From Sporosarcina sp. Marseille-Q4943 (lineage in GTDB: Bacteria > Bacillota > Bacilli > Bacillales_A > Planococcaceae), in NCBI RefSeq assembly GCF_943736995.1, contig NZ_CALSFT010000002.1:1116001-1180000 (forward strand): a DNA stretch of 64,000 nucleotides. Reading direction: 5' to 3'. Of the stretch, positions 1 to 8,723 are shown in pieces (position 1 is the first letter of the stretch; every line of letters starts with the position of its first letter). Made by a program: the position numbers and the translations under genes. The notes below the pieces were generated by a model, which did no database searches, was not told the origin of the DNA, and saw only the letters and a program-made list of their open reading frames with translations.

Positions 1-456
1 GACAGTGAATACCGGCATTTTGAACCGTTTCCGGTTGGAAGGCTCGACAAGGATACGGAAGGGTTTTTATTGATAACGAATGACGGCAAGCTTGCCCATG
101 AGTTATTGTCGCCGAAAAAGGAAGTTCCAAAAACGTATTACGCCCATATCGATGGGCGAGTCGATGAAACGGATATCGAACGGTTCGGAGAAGGGGTAAC
201 GTTAGACGACGGCTACTTCACAAAACCGGGACAGCTTCACATATTACATTCAGCTGAAACGTCGGAAATCGAGCTGACGATTACTGAAGGGAAGTTCCAT
301 CAAGTGAAGCGGATGTTTGAAGCGGTCGGGAAGCGGGTTGTCTATTTGAAACGACTGTCAATGGGGCCGTTGGAGTTGGATGTGACCTTACGATTAGGTG
401 AATATAGGGAGTTGACCGACGAGGAAGTCGCTATGCTCCGCAATGTAAAAGGCTGA
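1..456 (+). CDS. RsuA-family 16S rRNA pseudouridine synthase, 3' part
   Basis: This converts a uridine of small-subunit rRNA to pseudouridine (RsuA/RluB/E/F family). The reading frame is open from base 1, so the N-terminal S4-like domain and start lie outside the window. The visible part contains the family signature GRLDKDTEGFLLITNDG, which includes the catalytic Asp, and later the KFHQVKRMFEAVGKRV block typical of the C-terminal subdomain. The B. subtilis counterpart in this neighbourhood is ytzG. The stop codon lies inside a strong bidirectional terminator shared with the convergent small regulator. Confidence 0.9.
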   Translation, partial: DSEYRHFEPFPVGRLDKDTEGFLLITNDGKLAHELLSPKKEVPKTYYAHIDGRVDETDIERFGEGVTLDDGYFTKPGQLHILHSAETSEIELTITEGKFHQVKRMFEAVGKRVVYLKRLSMGPLELDVTLRLGEYRELTDEEVAMLRNVKG

Positions 457-481
457 ACCGTATTGTGCGGTTCAGCCTTTT
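447..481 (+). terminator. Bidirectional terminator
   Basis: A 14-bp perfect inverted repeat (447-460 with 468-481, loop of 7) starts with AAAA and ends with TTTT. It therefore serves the pseudouridine synthase on + and the DeoR-like gene on -. The synthase stop codon sits in the left arm. Confidence 0.85.
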
Positions 482-503
482 CGTATGCTAGATTGAAGTG
501 TAT

Positions 504-758
504 TTACGAGGGCAATTTAACTTTTTTCTTTGTTGTCGTCCATTTCCCGCGGGCAGGGCTTGTTATAAGCTCGTTATATTCGAGGACGTTCAAGTCCCTT
601 TGCGCTGTGCGGTTAGTGATGCCGAATTCTTCAACAACATTTTCCGTTGTGACAATACCCCTGTCAAGGATATATAAATATACGTCCTTGATGCGGGTAA
701 GCATACGATCAGTAGCTGGATTCAACTGTGGAACCACTCCTTCATCATCATTTTCCAA
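504..758 (-). CDS. ytzE: Small DeoR-type HTH regulator (YtzE-like)
   Basis: An 84-residue protein, essentially only a DNA-binding domain. Residues about 17-65 give a winged HTH of DeoR type (MLTRIKDVYLYILDRG, then VTTENVVEEFGITNRTAQRDL, where the recognition helix contains NRTAQRDL). No sugar-phosphate sensor domain follows, so the effector, if any, is not evident. B. subtilis has a similarly small DeoR-like gene, ytzE, in this chromosomal area. It is convergent with the upstream pseudouridine synthase and divergent from pepV. Target genes cannot be read from the sequence. Confidence 0.8.
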   Translation of the reverse strand: MENDDEGVVPQLNPATDRMLTRIKDVYLYILDRGIVTTENVVEEFGITNRTAQRDLNVLEYNELITSPARGKWTTTKKKVKLPS

Positions 759-832
759 AAACGATGGGCATGAGACTATTGAATGTACCCTATGTTAAGT
801 TGAAATAGCCCCCGACAATGCACTCCTTTCAT

Positions 833-861
833 CAGAACGTTGCGTCAGATGCAATGTTCTG
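833..861. promoter_or_regulatory. Imperfect 11-bp inverted repeat upstream of pepV
   Basis: Arms CAGAACGTTGC (833-843) and GCAATGTTCTG (851-861) are complementary with one mismatch around a 7-nt spacer. It lies in the divergent ytzE/pepV intergenic region and has no T-run, so an operator is more likely than a terminator. The binding protein is unknown. Confidence 0.35.
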
Positions 862-992
862 ACAATATAAGTATAACTCATTTTTGCTAATAGTACATGG
901 ATTTTTTGTAAAAGTTCTGTAACAAATGTTTTGCTCTTTATTTTCTAAGCTGAACATGTAAAAATAGGGTATCAGGAAAGAGGGTGCTTGGA

Positions 993-2408
993 TTGGTGAA
1001 TTGGAAAGAAAGAGTGTTGGCACGAGAAAATCTTCTGATTGATGATTTGAAGCAATTGGTTTCCATTCCGTCCGTACTTGATGAGAGCTTGGCGACAGAG
1101 GATGCACCGTTTGGACCGGAGCCGAAGCGGGCGCTTGATTGGCTTCTGGAGGAAGGCAGGAAAGCGGGATTCACTGTAAAGAATATCGATAATATGGCTG
1201 GCCATATTGAAATGGGTGAAGGGGATGAGCTGCTTGGCATCCTTTGCCACGTCGATGTTGTGCCTGCTGGCTCCAATTGGTCATACGGTCCGTTTGACGG
1301 CACTGTGAAAGACGGGAAGCTGTTCGGACGCGGTGCGATTGACGATAAAGGGCCGACAATCGCTGCTTGGCATGCCATGAAAATGGTGAAGGAAGCTGGA
1401 ATTCCTCTGAATAAAAGGGTCCGTCTTATTATCGGGGCAGATGAAGAAAGCGGCTTCCGCTGTGTGAAGCGTTATTTCGAAAAAGAGGAAATGCCGACAA
1501 TCGGGTTTGCTCCTGATGCCGATTTCCCGATCATCAACGCTGAAAAAGGGATTTCAACATTGGTCTTCACTCAAAAGGCGAAAGAGGCTGATGGGCAGCT
1601 TCTACATTTCAAATCGGGCAACCGGACAAATATGGTGCCAGATTATGCGGAAGCGCATATTAAAGGATTCGATTTCAAGGAGATTCAAGATAAATTTGAA
1701 AGCTTCACGAATATGCATGACGTCGTAGCGTCGATTGTTGAGGAAAACGGCGAGGCGTTTTTACGTTTCCATGGCAAGTCCGCCCATGCAATGGAGCCCG
1801 ACTATGGAGTGAACGCAGCGGTTCTTCTAGCAACATTCTTGAATAAGATTTTCGAAGAAGGCGAATCGAAGGATTTCACCCAATTTATTGTTGACGCGTT
1901 TGGGACGGAAACACGAGGACGTTTTCTAGGATTGGCTTATAATGATGAAATATCGGGCGATACGACATTGAATGCGGGCATCGTCTCCTTCACTCCAGAA
2001 GAAGGCGGCCTAGTGCAAGTGAGCATGCGATATTCCGTCACTTATCCGTTTGAAGAGAAGATCGGGACTTGCAACGATCGGTTGAAGGATACACCTTTCA
2101 CTATGGAAGTAAAATCTAATTCGAAGCCGCATCATGTCGATGCAAATGATCCGTTTATCAAAACGTTGCAAGAGATTTACACGTCCTATACGGGTGAAGA
2201 GGCTGAACTTTTGGCGATTGGTGGAGGGACGTATGCGCGCGTGCTTGATAAAGGAGTCGCTTTCGGGATGCTCTTCCCAGGAAGGGACGATGTCGCCCAC
2301 CAAGCGGATGAATATGTATATATAGAGGACTTATTGAAGGCGACAGCTATTTACTCGGAAGCGATCAGCCGTCTTGCGTCTAAAGAAGGGGAAGGGGAAA
2401 ACGAATGA
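993..2408 (+). CDS. pepV: Dipeptidase PepV (M20 family)
   Basis: A cytosolic zinc dipeptidase of about 471 residues. M20 metal-site motifs are in order: CHVDVVPAG near residue 86, RGAIDDKGP near 116, GADEESG near 151, and a C-terminal HQADEYV providing the last His. The lid domain carries KSAHAMEP. I place the start at the TTG at 993: GAAAGAGGG lies about 8 nt upstream and the product then begins VNWKERV, like other PepV proteins. The GTG at 984 is part of the ribosome site. The stop overlaps dat by 4 nt (ATGA), so the two are translationally coupled. Role: peptide turnover. Confidence 0.93.
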   Translation: MVNWKERVLARENLLIDDLKQLVSIPSVLDESLATEDAPFGPEPKRALDWLLEEGRKAGFTVKNIDNMAGHIEMGEGDELLGILCHVDVVPAGSNWSYGPFDGTVKDGKLFGRGAIDDKGPTIAAWHAMKMVKEAGIPLNKRVRLIIGADEESGFRCVKRYFEKEEMPTIGFAPDADFPIINAEKGISTLVFTQKAKEADGQLLHFKSGNRTNMVPDYAEAHIKGFDFKEIQDKFESFTNMHDVVASIVEENGEAFLRFHGKSAHAMEPDYGVNAAVLLATFLNKIFEEGESKDFTQFIVDAFGTETRGRFLGLAYNDEISGDTTLNAGIVSFTPEEGGLVQVSMRYSVTYPFEEKIGTCNDRLKDTPFTMEVKSNSKPHHVDANDPFIKTLQEIYTSYTGEEAELLAIGGGTYARVLDKGVAFGMLFPGRDDVAHQADEYVYIEDLLKATAIYSEAISRLASKEGEGENE

Positions 2409-3259
2409 CAATGTATTTTATTGATGGCCAATTCACTAAGAAGGATAGCTTGAACATTTCGATTGATGACAGAGGATACTACTTCGGTGATGGGGTTTAT
2501 GAAGTCGTGAAAGTATATGACGGGGAATTGTATACTGCCGAGGAGCATTTTGCGCGCCTTTTCCAAAGCGCTTCGAAAATCAAAATGACCATCCCTTATT
2601 CGGAACAGCAGTTGATCGACATCGCAAAAGAATTGGTCAAGGTGAACGAAGTAGAAACCGGCCATGTTTATATGCAAGTGACACGTGGAGCATCTCCGCG
2701 AGTCCATCAGTTTCCTGAACTTGCAGTGACTCCGGTCGTCACTGCTTACTCCGTCCATAATCCAAGGCCTTTGAGCAATATCGAGGGCGGCGTTTCGGTG
2801 AAGACAGTTGAAGATGTAAGATGGCTTCGTTGCGATATTAAGAGCCTGAACTTGCTAGCCAATGTACTTGCAAAGCAAGAAGCTTACGAGGCGGGCTGTG
2901 CTGAGGCAATCTTCATCCGCAACGGCATTGTTATGGAAGGATCATCCTCCAATGCATTCGGTGTCAAAGATGGCGTTGTCATTACACATCCGGCGACAAA
3001 TCTCATTTTGAACGGAATTACACGCCAAGTTGTGTTGAAGCTTTGTAAGGAAAACGGAATTCCTGTCGAAGAACGAGCATTCACACCGGACGAGATGTAC
3101 GCGATGGATGAATTTTTCATTACGTCGACTACCGCGGAAATCACCCCGGTCGTCTTAATCGATGAAAAAGAGGTTGGTTCCGGCACGCCGGGAGGAATTA
3201 CGAGAAGCCTGCAGGAAGCATTCGCTCGGCAGATTCCGTTGTCCGTAGCGGGAGAATGA
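2405..3259 (+). CDS. dat: D-amino-acid transaminase
   Basis: A PLP enzyme (class IV aminotransferase fold, 284 aa) that transfers amino groups between D-amino acids and 2-oxo acids and so supplies D-Ala/D-Glu for peptidoglycan. Seen: DRGYYFGDGVYEVVKVY near residue 22, the RWLRCDIKSLNLLANVL segment with the presumed PLP lysine at about K146, and the EGSSSNAFGV cofactor-phosphate loop. Length and motif spacing fit the Bacillus Dat family. The first ATG overlaps the pepV stop. A branched-chain aminotransferase is the alternative, but the motifs and the pepV linkage favour Dat. Confidence 0.92.
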   Translation: MTMYFIDGQFTKKDSLNISIDDRGYYFGDGVYEVVKVYDGELYTAEEHFARLFQSASKIKMTIPYSEQQLIDIAKELVKVNEVETGHVYMQVTRGASPRVHQFPELAVTPVVTAYSVHNPRPLSNIEGGVSVKTVEDVRWLRCDIKSLNLLANVLAKQEAYEAGCAEAIFIRNGIVMEGSSSNAFGVKDGVVITHPATNLILNGITRQVVLKLCKENGIPVEERAFTPDEMYAMDEFFITSTTAEITPVVLIDEKEVGSGTPGGITRSLQEAFARQIPLSVAGE

Positions 3260-3286
3260 TGAACATTGCCTTACTGATCGGAGTGG

Positions 3287-4285
3287 ATGAAATTGGCGCA
3301 ACTCGTCAAACTGCTTGATTATGTATCTCGCTACGAAAACGATTTATCACGTTATCCTACACAATATATCCGGTTGAAAACCTCCCAATGGAAACGGATG
3401 AAAACTCAATGGGAGCATGGAGCTGACCTTTCCGATTGGAGGCATATCCCCGAAGAAACGGGGGAGCAACAGACCGAGGAGGGGAAATGGTATTCCCCTC
3501 TATTCCGTCTGTTCGGCAATCGGAAAGTGCGTTTAGAGGAAGAGGAGCCATTGGAGATTGGCAAGGATGGACAAGATGATGATGTGGGAGTCTTGGATTT
3601 TAATCCAAATATCATCTATCATCCTGAAAACGAGCAACAGCTTCGGACACTTTATTTGGACCAGCTATTCCATTTTCAATTAAAGTGGGCAAGCTCGACG
3701 ATGTTGGAAAGGTCCAATCTGGATGCAGGTTTCATGAGGGATTCACTCCTTAGAAGCTTCACCCAGCAACTTCCTGACAGCTACCTTTTGTTCTATTACC
3801 CGATTCTTAAAGTAAAAAAAGCACCCGTTGAGCTCGACATCATCCTCATCACGCCGATAGAATGCCTATGCATCACAGTGTTGGAAGCAGAGAGCGCGGC
3901 TGCATACATCGGGAGTGGTGATCGGTTTTGGACGAAGAAATTCGGTGATCAGGACTCCAGAGTATTAAATCCCCTTATCGGACTGACCCGGATGGAGAAA
4001 ATAGTGTCGGGAATCTTTGCGGCGAATGAAGTCGATTTCCCTATTAAGAAATTGGTCATCTCAAGAACTGGCTATATTGATTACCCAGGGTTGCCTTACG
4101 ATACAGACATCATTGACCGAAGAACATACGAAAACTGGTTCGCCTCGCTCCGGAAATCGACAGTGCCAATGAAGTACAACCAATTTAAGGCAGCACAATC
4201 GATTTTGGATAACGGACAAACTACTGCGGTGAGCAGACTTTTTGAAGAGCAGATTGATCAGGGACAGCCTGATAATAATGAATAG
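3287..4285 (+). CDS. NERD-domain protein of unknown role
   Basis: A 332-residue soluble protein. The first ~45 residues are basic and helical, and residues ~60-105 are low-complexity and acidic. Residues ~140-250 resemble the NERD (nuclease-related) domain: RDSLLRSFTQQLP, LKVKKAPVELDIILITPIE, then a VLEAES strand and a GDRFWTKKF block. In NERD proteins the D...E...K residues are thought to form a nuclease-like active site. I cannot tell whether this copy is active. B. subtilis has an aminoglycoside-phosphotransferase-like gene (ytmP) at this locus instead. The start could also be the TTG at 3293, which is better spaced from GGAG. Confidence 0.7.
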   Translation: MKLAQLVKLLDYVSRYENDLSRYPTQYIRLKTSQWKRMKTQWEHGADLSDWRHIPEETGEQQTEEGKWYSPLFRLFGNRKVRLEEEEPLEIGKDGQDDDVGVLDFNPNIIYHPENEQQLRTLYLDQLFHFQLKWASSTMLERSNLDAGFMRDSLLRSFTQQLPDSYLLFYYPILKVKKAPVELDIILITPIECLCITVLEAESAAAYIGSGDRFWTKKFGDQDSRVLNPLIGLTRMEKIVSGIFAANEVDFPIKKLVISRTGYIDYPGLPYDTDIIDRRTYENWFASLRKSTVPMKYNQFKAAQSILDNGQTTAVSRLFEEQIDQGQPDNNE

Positions 4286-4303
4286 AAATGAGTGTAATTG
4301 ATT

Positions 4304-4948
4304 ATGCGGCTTCGCAATAAACCGTGGGCAAAAGATTTCATGGCAGAGCATCCTGATGTGTTGATCCACGAAGAAGAAGGAACAGCAATAGAGTGGAAAT
4401 CGGTTTTCGGCAATGAAAATCCGATACATGTAGAAGTCGGAACAGGGAAAGGGCAATTTGTCATCGGCATGGCTCTTGCCAATCCAGACATCAACTATAT
4501 CGGAATCGAGCATTTCGATAATGTGATCGTATCCGCCTTGGAAAAGGTCATTGAGGCGGAAAAGCCTTCCAACTTACGGCTGCTTAGAGGAAATGGCGCC
4601 AATTTGGAGGGATTATTCCAACGAGGAGAATTGGATAGGATTTACTTGAACTTCTCCGATCCATGGCCGAAATCCCGCCATGAAAAACGCCGGTTGACCC
4701 ATGCATCATTTTTGGCCCGCTATGAGGCGGTGTTGAAGAATAGAGGAGAAATCCACTTCAAGACTGACAACAGGAACCTGTTCGAGTACTCTCTCGTTTC
4801 CATGTCTGCTTACGGGATGATCCTTCAGGATGTGTCACTTGATTTGCATGCGGAAATGCCTGAGGATAATATTATGACGGAATATGAGGAAAAGTTTTCA
4901 GCAAAGGGGCAGCCGATCTACCGATTGGAAGCAATGTTCAATAATTAG
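4304..4948 (+). CDS. trmB: tRNA (guanine-N7-)-methyltransferase
   Basis: It makes m7G46 in tRNA using SAM. The Rossmann SAM loop EVGTGKGQF lies near residue 48, IGIEHFDNV near 68, and the family signature [16 protein letters not shown] near 115-130; HFKTDN and [16 protein letters not shown] follow near the C-terminus. Length 214 aa fits Bacillus TrmB. I start at ATG 4304 (MRLRNKPWA), as in homologues, rather than the TTG two codons earlier. It is followed after 23 nt by ytnP, as in B. subtilis. Confidence 0.95.
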   Translation: MRLRNKPWAKDFMAEHPDVLIHEEEGTAIEWKSVFGNENPIHVEVGTGKGQFVIGMALANPDINYIGIEHFDNVIVSALEKVIEAEKPSNLRLLRGNGANLEGLFQRGELDRIYLNFSDPWPKSRHEKRRLTHASFLARYEAVLKNRGEIHFKTDNRNLFEYSLVSMSAYGMILQDVSLDLHAEMPEDNIMTEYEEKFSAKGQPIYRLEAMFNN

Positions 4949-4971
4949 ACGTACGAAAGGGGATGTTATGT

Positions 4972-5817
4972 TTGGATACATACAATTTTCACGATATGAA
5001 ACTTGCTTGGCTCGATGGGGGAGTCAATTTTCTTGACGGCGGAACGATGTTCGGGGTAGTTCCGAAAGCGTTATGGTCGCGCAAATATGACGTCGATGAA
5101 AACAACTTGATCGAGCTGCGGACCGATCCGATCTATATTTCCTATGAAGGGAAACATATCCTCATAGATTCAGGGATCGGGAAAGGGAAGCTTTCGGACA
5201 AGTTGAAGCGCAATCTCGGTGTCCGTGCCGAAACGAAAGTGGAGGAGAGTTTGGCGGAAATCGGATTGACGCCTGCTGACATCGATATGATTCTCATGAC
5301 GCATTTGCATAATGACCATGCTGCAGGATTGACTGGTTATGCGAATGATGAACTTGTGTCGATTTTTCCGAATGCGGAAATTCATGTTTCTCAAGTTGAA
5401 TGGGATGAAATGAGAAACCCTAATATCCGTTCGAGGAATACGTATTGGAAAGAGAACTGGGAACCCGTCCAGCATCAAGTGAAAACATTCGAAGGCCGAG
5501 TGGAAGTATTGCCAGGCATTGAAATGATCCATACGGGAGGCCATAGCGACGGCCATAGTATCATCAAGTTGACCCAAAACGGTGAAACGCTCCTTCATAT
5601 GGGAGATCTTATGCCGACGCATGCCCATAGCAATCCATTATGGGTGTTGGCTTTTGATGATTACCCGATGACTTCGATCTTTGCGAAAGAAAAGCTTATG
5701 AAAGAAGCATTGCCTAGCCGATATCGTTTCATCTTTTATCATGATGCGGTTTACCGTCTCGTCCAATGGGATGAAGGCGGCAAAGAAATTACCGAATCGG
5801 TCGAGCGTACAAGATAA
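4972..5817 (+). CDS. ytnP: Metallo-beta-lactamase-fold lactonase-like protein YtnP
   Basis: MBL-fold hydrolase of about 281 aa. The metal motif [11 protein letters not shown] (HxHxDH) is near residue 107, with further ligands in HTGGHSDGH and [12 protein letters not shown]. subtilis YtnP is reported as a quorum-quenching AHL-lactonase-like enzyme; the substrate here is inferred only. The TTG at 4972 is preferred because AAAGGGG ends 9 nt upstream, whereas ATG 4963 abuts the Shine-Dalgarno. Downstream is a bidirectional terminator. Confidence 0.85.
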   Translation: MDTYNFHDMKLAWLDGGVNFLDGGTMFGVVPKALWSRKYDVDENNLIELRTDPIYISYEGKHILIDSGIGKGKLSDKLKRNLGVRAETKVEESLAEIGLTPADIDMILMTHLHNDHAAGLTGYANDELVSIFPNAEIHVSQVEWDEMRNPNIRSRNTYWKENWEPVQHQVKTFEGRVEVLPGIEMIHTGGHSDGHSIIKLTQNGETLLHMGDLMPTHAHSNPLWVLAFDDYPMTSIFAKEKLMKEALPSRYRFIFYHDAVYRLVQWDEGGKEITESVERTR

Positions 5818-5824
5818 TAAACAT

Positions 5825-5877
5825 AAAAAAGCAACAGGTGAAAGGGAATTGTTATGCTCCTTCGCCTGTTGCTTTTA
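5825..5877 (+). terminator. Bidirectional terminator ytnP/ytzB
   Basis: Arms AAAAGCAACAGGTGAA and TTCGCCTGTTGCTTTT (one G-T pair) around an 18-nt loop, with A and T runs at the two ends. It lies between convergent genes. Confidence 0.8.
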
Positions 5878-5894
5878 GTATGCAAATTTTCTTT

Positions 5895-6209
5895 TCATTT
5901 TTGAATCAATTCGACGACAGTGCCTGTTTGCGCATTTGCCGCAAATTCAAATTGCTCCAGTTCGCCATTCCGGATTCTTGTGATGCCGCCGCGGTACACT
6001 TCCATCGACAGGACATTGTTTGTAAACGGTTCAGGTTTCATGACAATCCATGAACCATCGATCGGCCCTTCTTTTTTGAAGGCCTCCTTCACTGCATTCA
6101 AGACATGCTCCGCCGGGGTGTTCGGGTTCATCTTTTCGATTGCCTGATTGACAACGAGACCGGCAGCTACACCTGTTAAAACTCCTGCTATGAAATCTTT
6201 TACTTTCAT
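5895..6209 (-). CDS. ytzB: Small PepSY-like exported or membrane-anchored protein (YtzB-like)
   Basis: A 104-residue protein. The N-terminus MKVKDFIAGVLTGVAAG is a short hydrophobic anchor. The remainder (VLNAVKEAFKKEGPIDGSWI, then VYRGGITR and EQFEFAANAQTGTVVEL) has the layout of PepSY/YtzB proteins, which are small and of unknown biochemical role. The start is the ATG at 6209, preceded by GGAGGGGG with a 10-nt spacer; an in-frame start further upstream has no ribosome site. It sits next to ytoP, as in B. subtilis. Confidence 0.75.
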   Translation of the reverse strand: MKVKDFIAGVLTGVAAGLVVNQAIEKMNPNTPAEHVLNAVKEAFKKEGPIDGSWIVMKPEPFTNNVLSMEVYRGGITRIRNGELEQFEFAANAQTGTVVELIQK

Positions 6210-6394
6210 GTCTGTGAAACCCCCTCCATCAATCTTCCCCAAGTGTACCATATTTCAAAAAAATGTTTAACTCTTGAAATGGGAAATTGTTTTTGAGTGA
6301 AAAACTAATTCGGAAAGCTAAATATAATAATGGAAAGTTTCAAATTCGTGCACTATACTAGAGGAAGTACATATCGAATTGGGGGAAAATTCTC

Positions 6395-7468
6395 ATGAAC
6401 AATGAAACGTTGACCATGTTTAAAACATTGACGGAACTGCCTGGAGCGCCAGGAAATGAGCATATGGTCCGCAACTTTATGCGCGAAGAATTAGGCAAGT
6501 ATTCCGATGAGCTCATTCAAGACAATCTTGGTGGTATTTTCGGCGTTCGTAAAGGCCGTGAAGATGGTCCGCGGATCATGGTTGCGGGACATATGGATGA
6601 AGTAGGTTTCATGGTTACTGCGATCACTGATAATGGCATGCTCCGTTTCCAGCCGCTTGGGGGTTGGTGGAGTCAAGTGCTATTGGCGCAGCGTGTCCAA
6701 ATTATTACTGATGAAGGACCTGTTGTCGGTGTAATCGGCTCCATTCCACCACATCTGCTTAGTGACGAAATCCGGAATAAACCGATGGATATTAAGAACA
6801 TGCTTATCGATATCGGCGCGGATGATAAAGAGGATGCAAAAAAGATCGGCATTCGTCCAGGCCAGCAAATTGTTCCGATTTGCCCATTCACCCCGATGGC
6901 AAACGACAAAAAGATTTTGGCGAAAGCGTGGGATAACCGATACGGCTGTGGCTTGGCAATCGAGCTGTTGAAAGAGGTTCATGGGGAAGCGCTCCCGAAT
7001 AACCTTTATTCCGGAGCGAATGTCATGGAAGAAGTCGGTTTGCGCGGAGCGCAGGCTGCCGCTCGGATGATCAATCCTGATCTGTTCTTCGCCTTAGATG
7101 CGAGCCCGGCAAATGACGCTTCCGGCAATAAAAATGAATTTGGCCAACTTGGAAAAGGAACATTGCTGCGCATATTCGACCGGTCGATGGTGACGCATCG
7201 CGGCATGCGTGAATTTATCCTCGATACGGCGGAAACGAATAATATCCCATATCAATATTTCATCTCCATGGGTGGAACGGATGCCGGACAAGTCCACATT
7301 TCAAATGAAGGCGTGCCAAGTGCGGTAATTGGAATCTGTTCACGATACATTCACACGTCCGCTTCGATCATCCATACCGATGACTATGCAGCGGCGAAGG
7401 AGCTTCTTGTTAAATTAGTGAAAGCTTGCGATAAAACGACTGTTGAAACGATAAAGAGTAATGTTTGA
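6395..7468 (+). CDS. ytoP: M42-family aminopeptidase YtoP
   Basis: A cocatalytic-metal aminopeptidase of the M42 glutamyl/deblocking type, 357 aa. Metal ligands and catalytic residues appear in order: AGHMDEVGF near residue 67, KAWDNRYG near 180, [11 protein letters not shown] near 215 (EE), [10 protein letters not shown] near 235 and [15 protein letters not shown] near 320. M42 enzymes often form tetrahedral dodecamers, which I cannot check here. ATG at 6395 is preceded by GGGGGA. It is followed by a Rho-independent terminator, so it is probably monocistronic. Confidence 0.92.
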   Translation: MNNETLTMFKTLTELPGAPGNEHMVRNFMREELGKYSDELIQDNLGGIFGVRKGREDGPRIMVAGHMDEVGFMVTAITDNGMLRFQPLGGWWSQVLLAQRVQIITDEGPVVGVIGSIPPHLLSDEIRNKPMDIKNMLIDIGADDKEDAKKIGIRPGQQIVPICPFTPMANDKKILAKAWDNRYGCGLAIELLKEVHGEALPNNLYSGANVMEEVGLRGAQAAARMINPDLFFALDASPANDASGNKNEFGQLGKGTLLRIFDRSMVTHRGMREFILDTAETNNIPYQYFISMGGTDAGQVHISNEGVPSAVIGICSRYIHTSASIIHTDDYAAAKELLVKLVKACDKTTVETIKSNV

Positions 7469-7482
7469 TTGAATTGCGATTC

Positions 7483-7522
7483 AGCCATCCTTTTAGTAAC
7501 AGCGAGGATGGCTTTTTTTTTT
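7483..7522 (+). terminator. Terminator of ytoP
   Basis: A 9-bp stem AGCCATCCT/AGGATGGCT (7483-7491, 7505-7513) is followed by nine or more T. Confidence 0.88.
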
Positions 7523-7542
7523 AGGACAGAAAGGAGAACAGC

Positions 7543-8061
7543 ATGAATTTCATCATTGGTTCGACCAATCAAGCGAAAGTGAAAGCGGCACGGGCGGTTA
7601 TCGAAAGCCACTTTCCAGGAAGCGGATTGTCTGAAGTGAAAGTTCCGTCCGGAGTGAAGGATCAGCCTGTTGGCGATGAAGAAACGAGAGCAGGAGCATT
7701 AAACCGTGCAACGAATGCCGCTAATGAATTAGTAGGGGCTATCGGCATCGGCTTGGAAGGCGGGGTGCGGATGCTGGGGGACGAGATGTTCGTATGCAAT
7801 TGGGGTGCACTCGTATTGCCTTCGGGGAAATCATTCACAGCTGGAGGAGCCCAAATTCCATTGCCTGACGAAATTGCATCCGAATTGATGAAAGGGCGGG
7901 AATTGGGAATTGTCGTCGATGAATATTTCAAAGCAAGCGGCATCCGTCATAGCGAAGGCGCAATCGGGATGTTCACTGCACAAGCAGTCACGCGTGATAA
8001 GCTTTTCGAACACGTCATGCAATTATTGATTGGTCAATTGAAGTACTACAAGAACGCTTAA
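7543..8061 (+). CDS. DUF84-family inosine/xanthosine triphosphatase
   Basis: A 172-residue protein of the YjjX/DUF84 family (ITPase-like house-cleaning enzymes that hydrolyse non-canonical purine NTPs such as ITP and XTP). Seen: IIGSTNQAKVKAA at the N-terminus (NTP-binding S/T-N-K type motif), QPVGDEETRAGALNRA near 45-60, GIGLEGGV near 75 and the DxxxxxxGIRHSEGAIGMFT block. ATG is preceded by AAGGAG. The function is by family; no B. subtilis orthologue at this spot comes to mind. Confidence 0.85.
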   Translation: MNFIIGSTNQAKVKAARAVIESHFPGSGLSEVKVPSGVKDQPVGDEETRAGALNRATNAANELVGAIGIGLEGGVRMLGDEMFVCNWGALVLPSGKSFTAGGAQIPLPDEIASELMKGRELGIVVDEYFKASGIRHSEGAIGMFTAQAVTRDKLFEHVMQLLIGQLKYYKNA

Positions 8062-8135
8062 TTTGCATATAGGCGTTATTATCTATAAAATAGGTATCGG
8101 TATTTGATTAAAAATGTACGATTGGAGGAAGCTGA

Positions 8136-8651
8136 ATGTTCCGCTTATGGAAATTCGTATTCCTGGCACTCCTATCCATAACTGCATTAACCGCATGTGG
8201 CAAAACTTTCAATGAACAAGCCACCGAGGCGATCCTCTCGGCAAAAGAGGCTTTTCAATTGCATGATCAACATGTGAATGATGAAGTTCATGGCGTTTCA
8301 TTATATAAACCGGCCGGATTTACGATAGACGAGAAGTCCGATGCCCACAACATCGTTATGAAAAAAGGCGATGAAACTTTCCTTCTTTTCATTAACCCGA
8401 ATGAGAAAAAAGATAGCACACTCTTTTACGATCTGTTGAAAAAAACAGAGGATAAAGAGCGGTTCGAGGAAGTGTTCACCGACGATGGGTATTTCGGTTT
8501 CGCATCGATTGCCAAAAAAGGTGAGGATCAGGCCGAGCTCATTGCAAGCGTAGGCGGAATTAAAATAACGACAATCACCAAGGTCAATAATATTGAAGCG
8601 AATATGGGCAAAATGATGGAGATTGTACGGTCCATCGAACAAGGCCCCTAA
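8136..8651 (+). CDS. Putative lipoprotein of unknown function
   Basis: A 171-residue protein with a lipoprotein signal peptide: a basic start, a hydrophobic run FVFLALLSITAL and the lipobox LTAC with Cys21. The mature part is charged and shows no motif I recognise (PAGFTIDEKSDAHNIVMKKG, then ETFLLFINPNEKKDS). It stands where B. subtilis has the thioredoxin-like ytpP, between ytoP and ytpQ, but has no CxxC. GGAGG precedes the ATG at 8136. Expected on the outer face of the membrane. Confidence 0.75.
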   Translation: MFRLWKFVFLALLSITALTACGKTFNEQATEAILSAKEAFQLHDQHVNDEVHGVSLYKPAGFTIDEKSDAHNIVMKKGDETFLLFINPNEKKDSTLFYDLLKKTEDKERFEEVFTDDGYFGFASIAKKGEDQAELIASVGGIKITTITKVNNIEANMGKMMEIVRSIEQGP

Positions 8652-8723
8652 TTCGTTGACGACTCGGTCACCCGGCGCAATTGCGGCGAGCGGCCGTTTA
8701 TTTTTGAAGAAAGGGTGAAGGGC

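Noticed and set aside
463..798. 111-codon open frame on + antisense to the DeoR-like gene
   Set aside because: Starts inside the bidirectional terminator, lacks a ribosome site, and the minus-strand product has a clear HTH.
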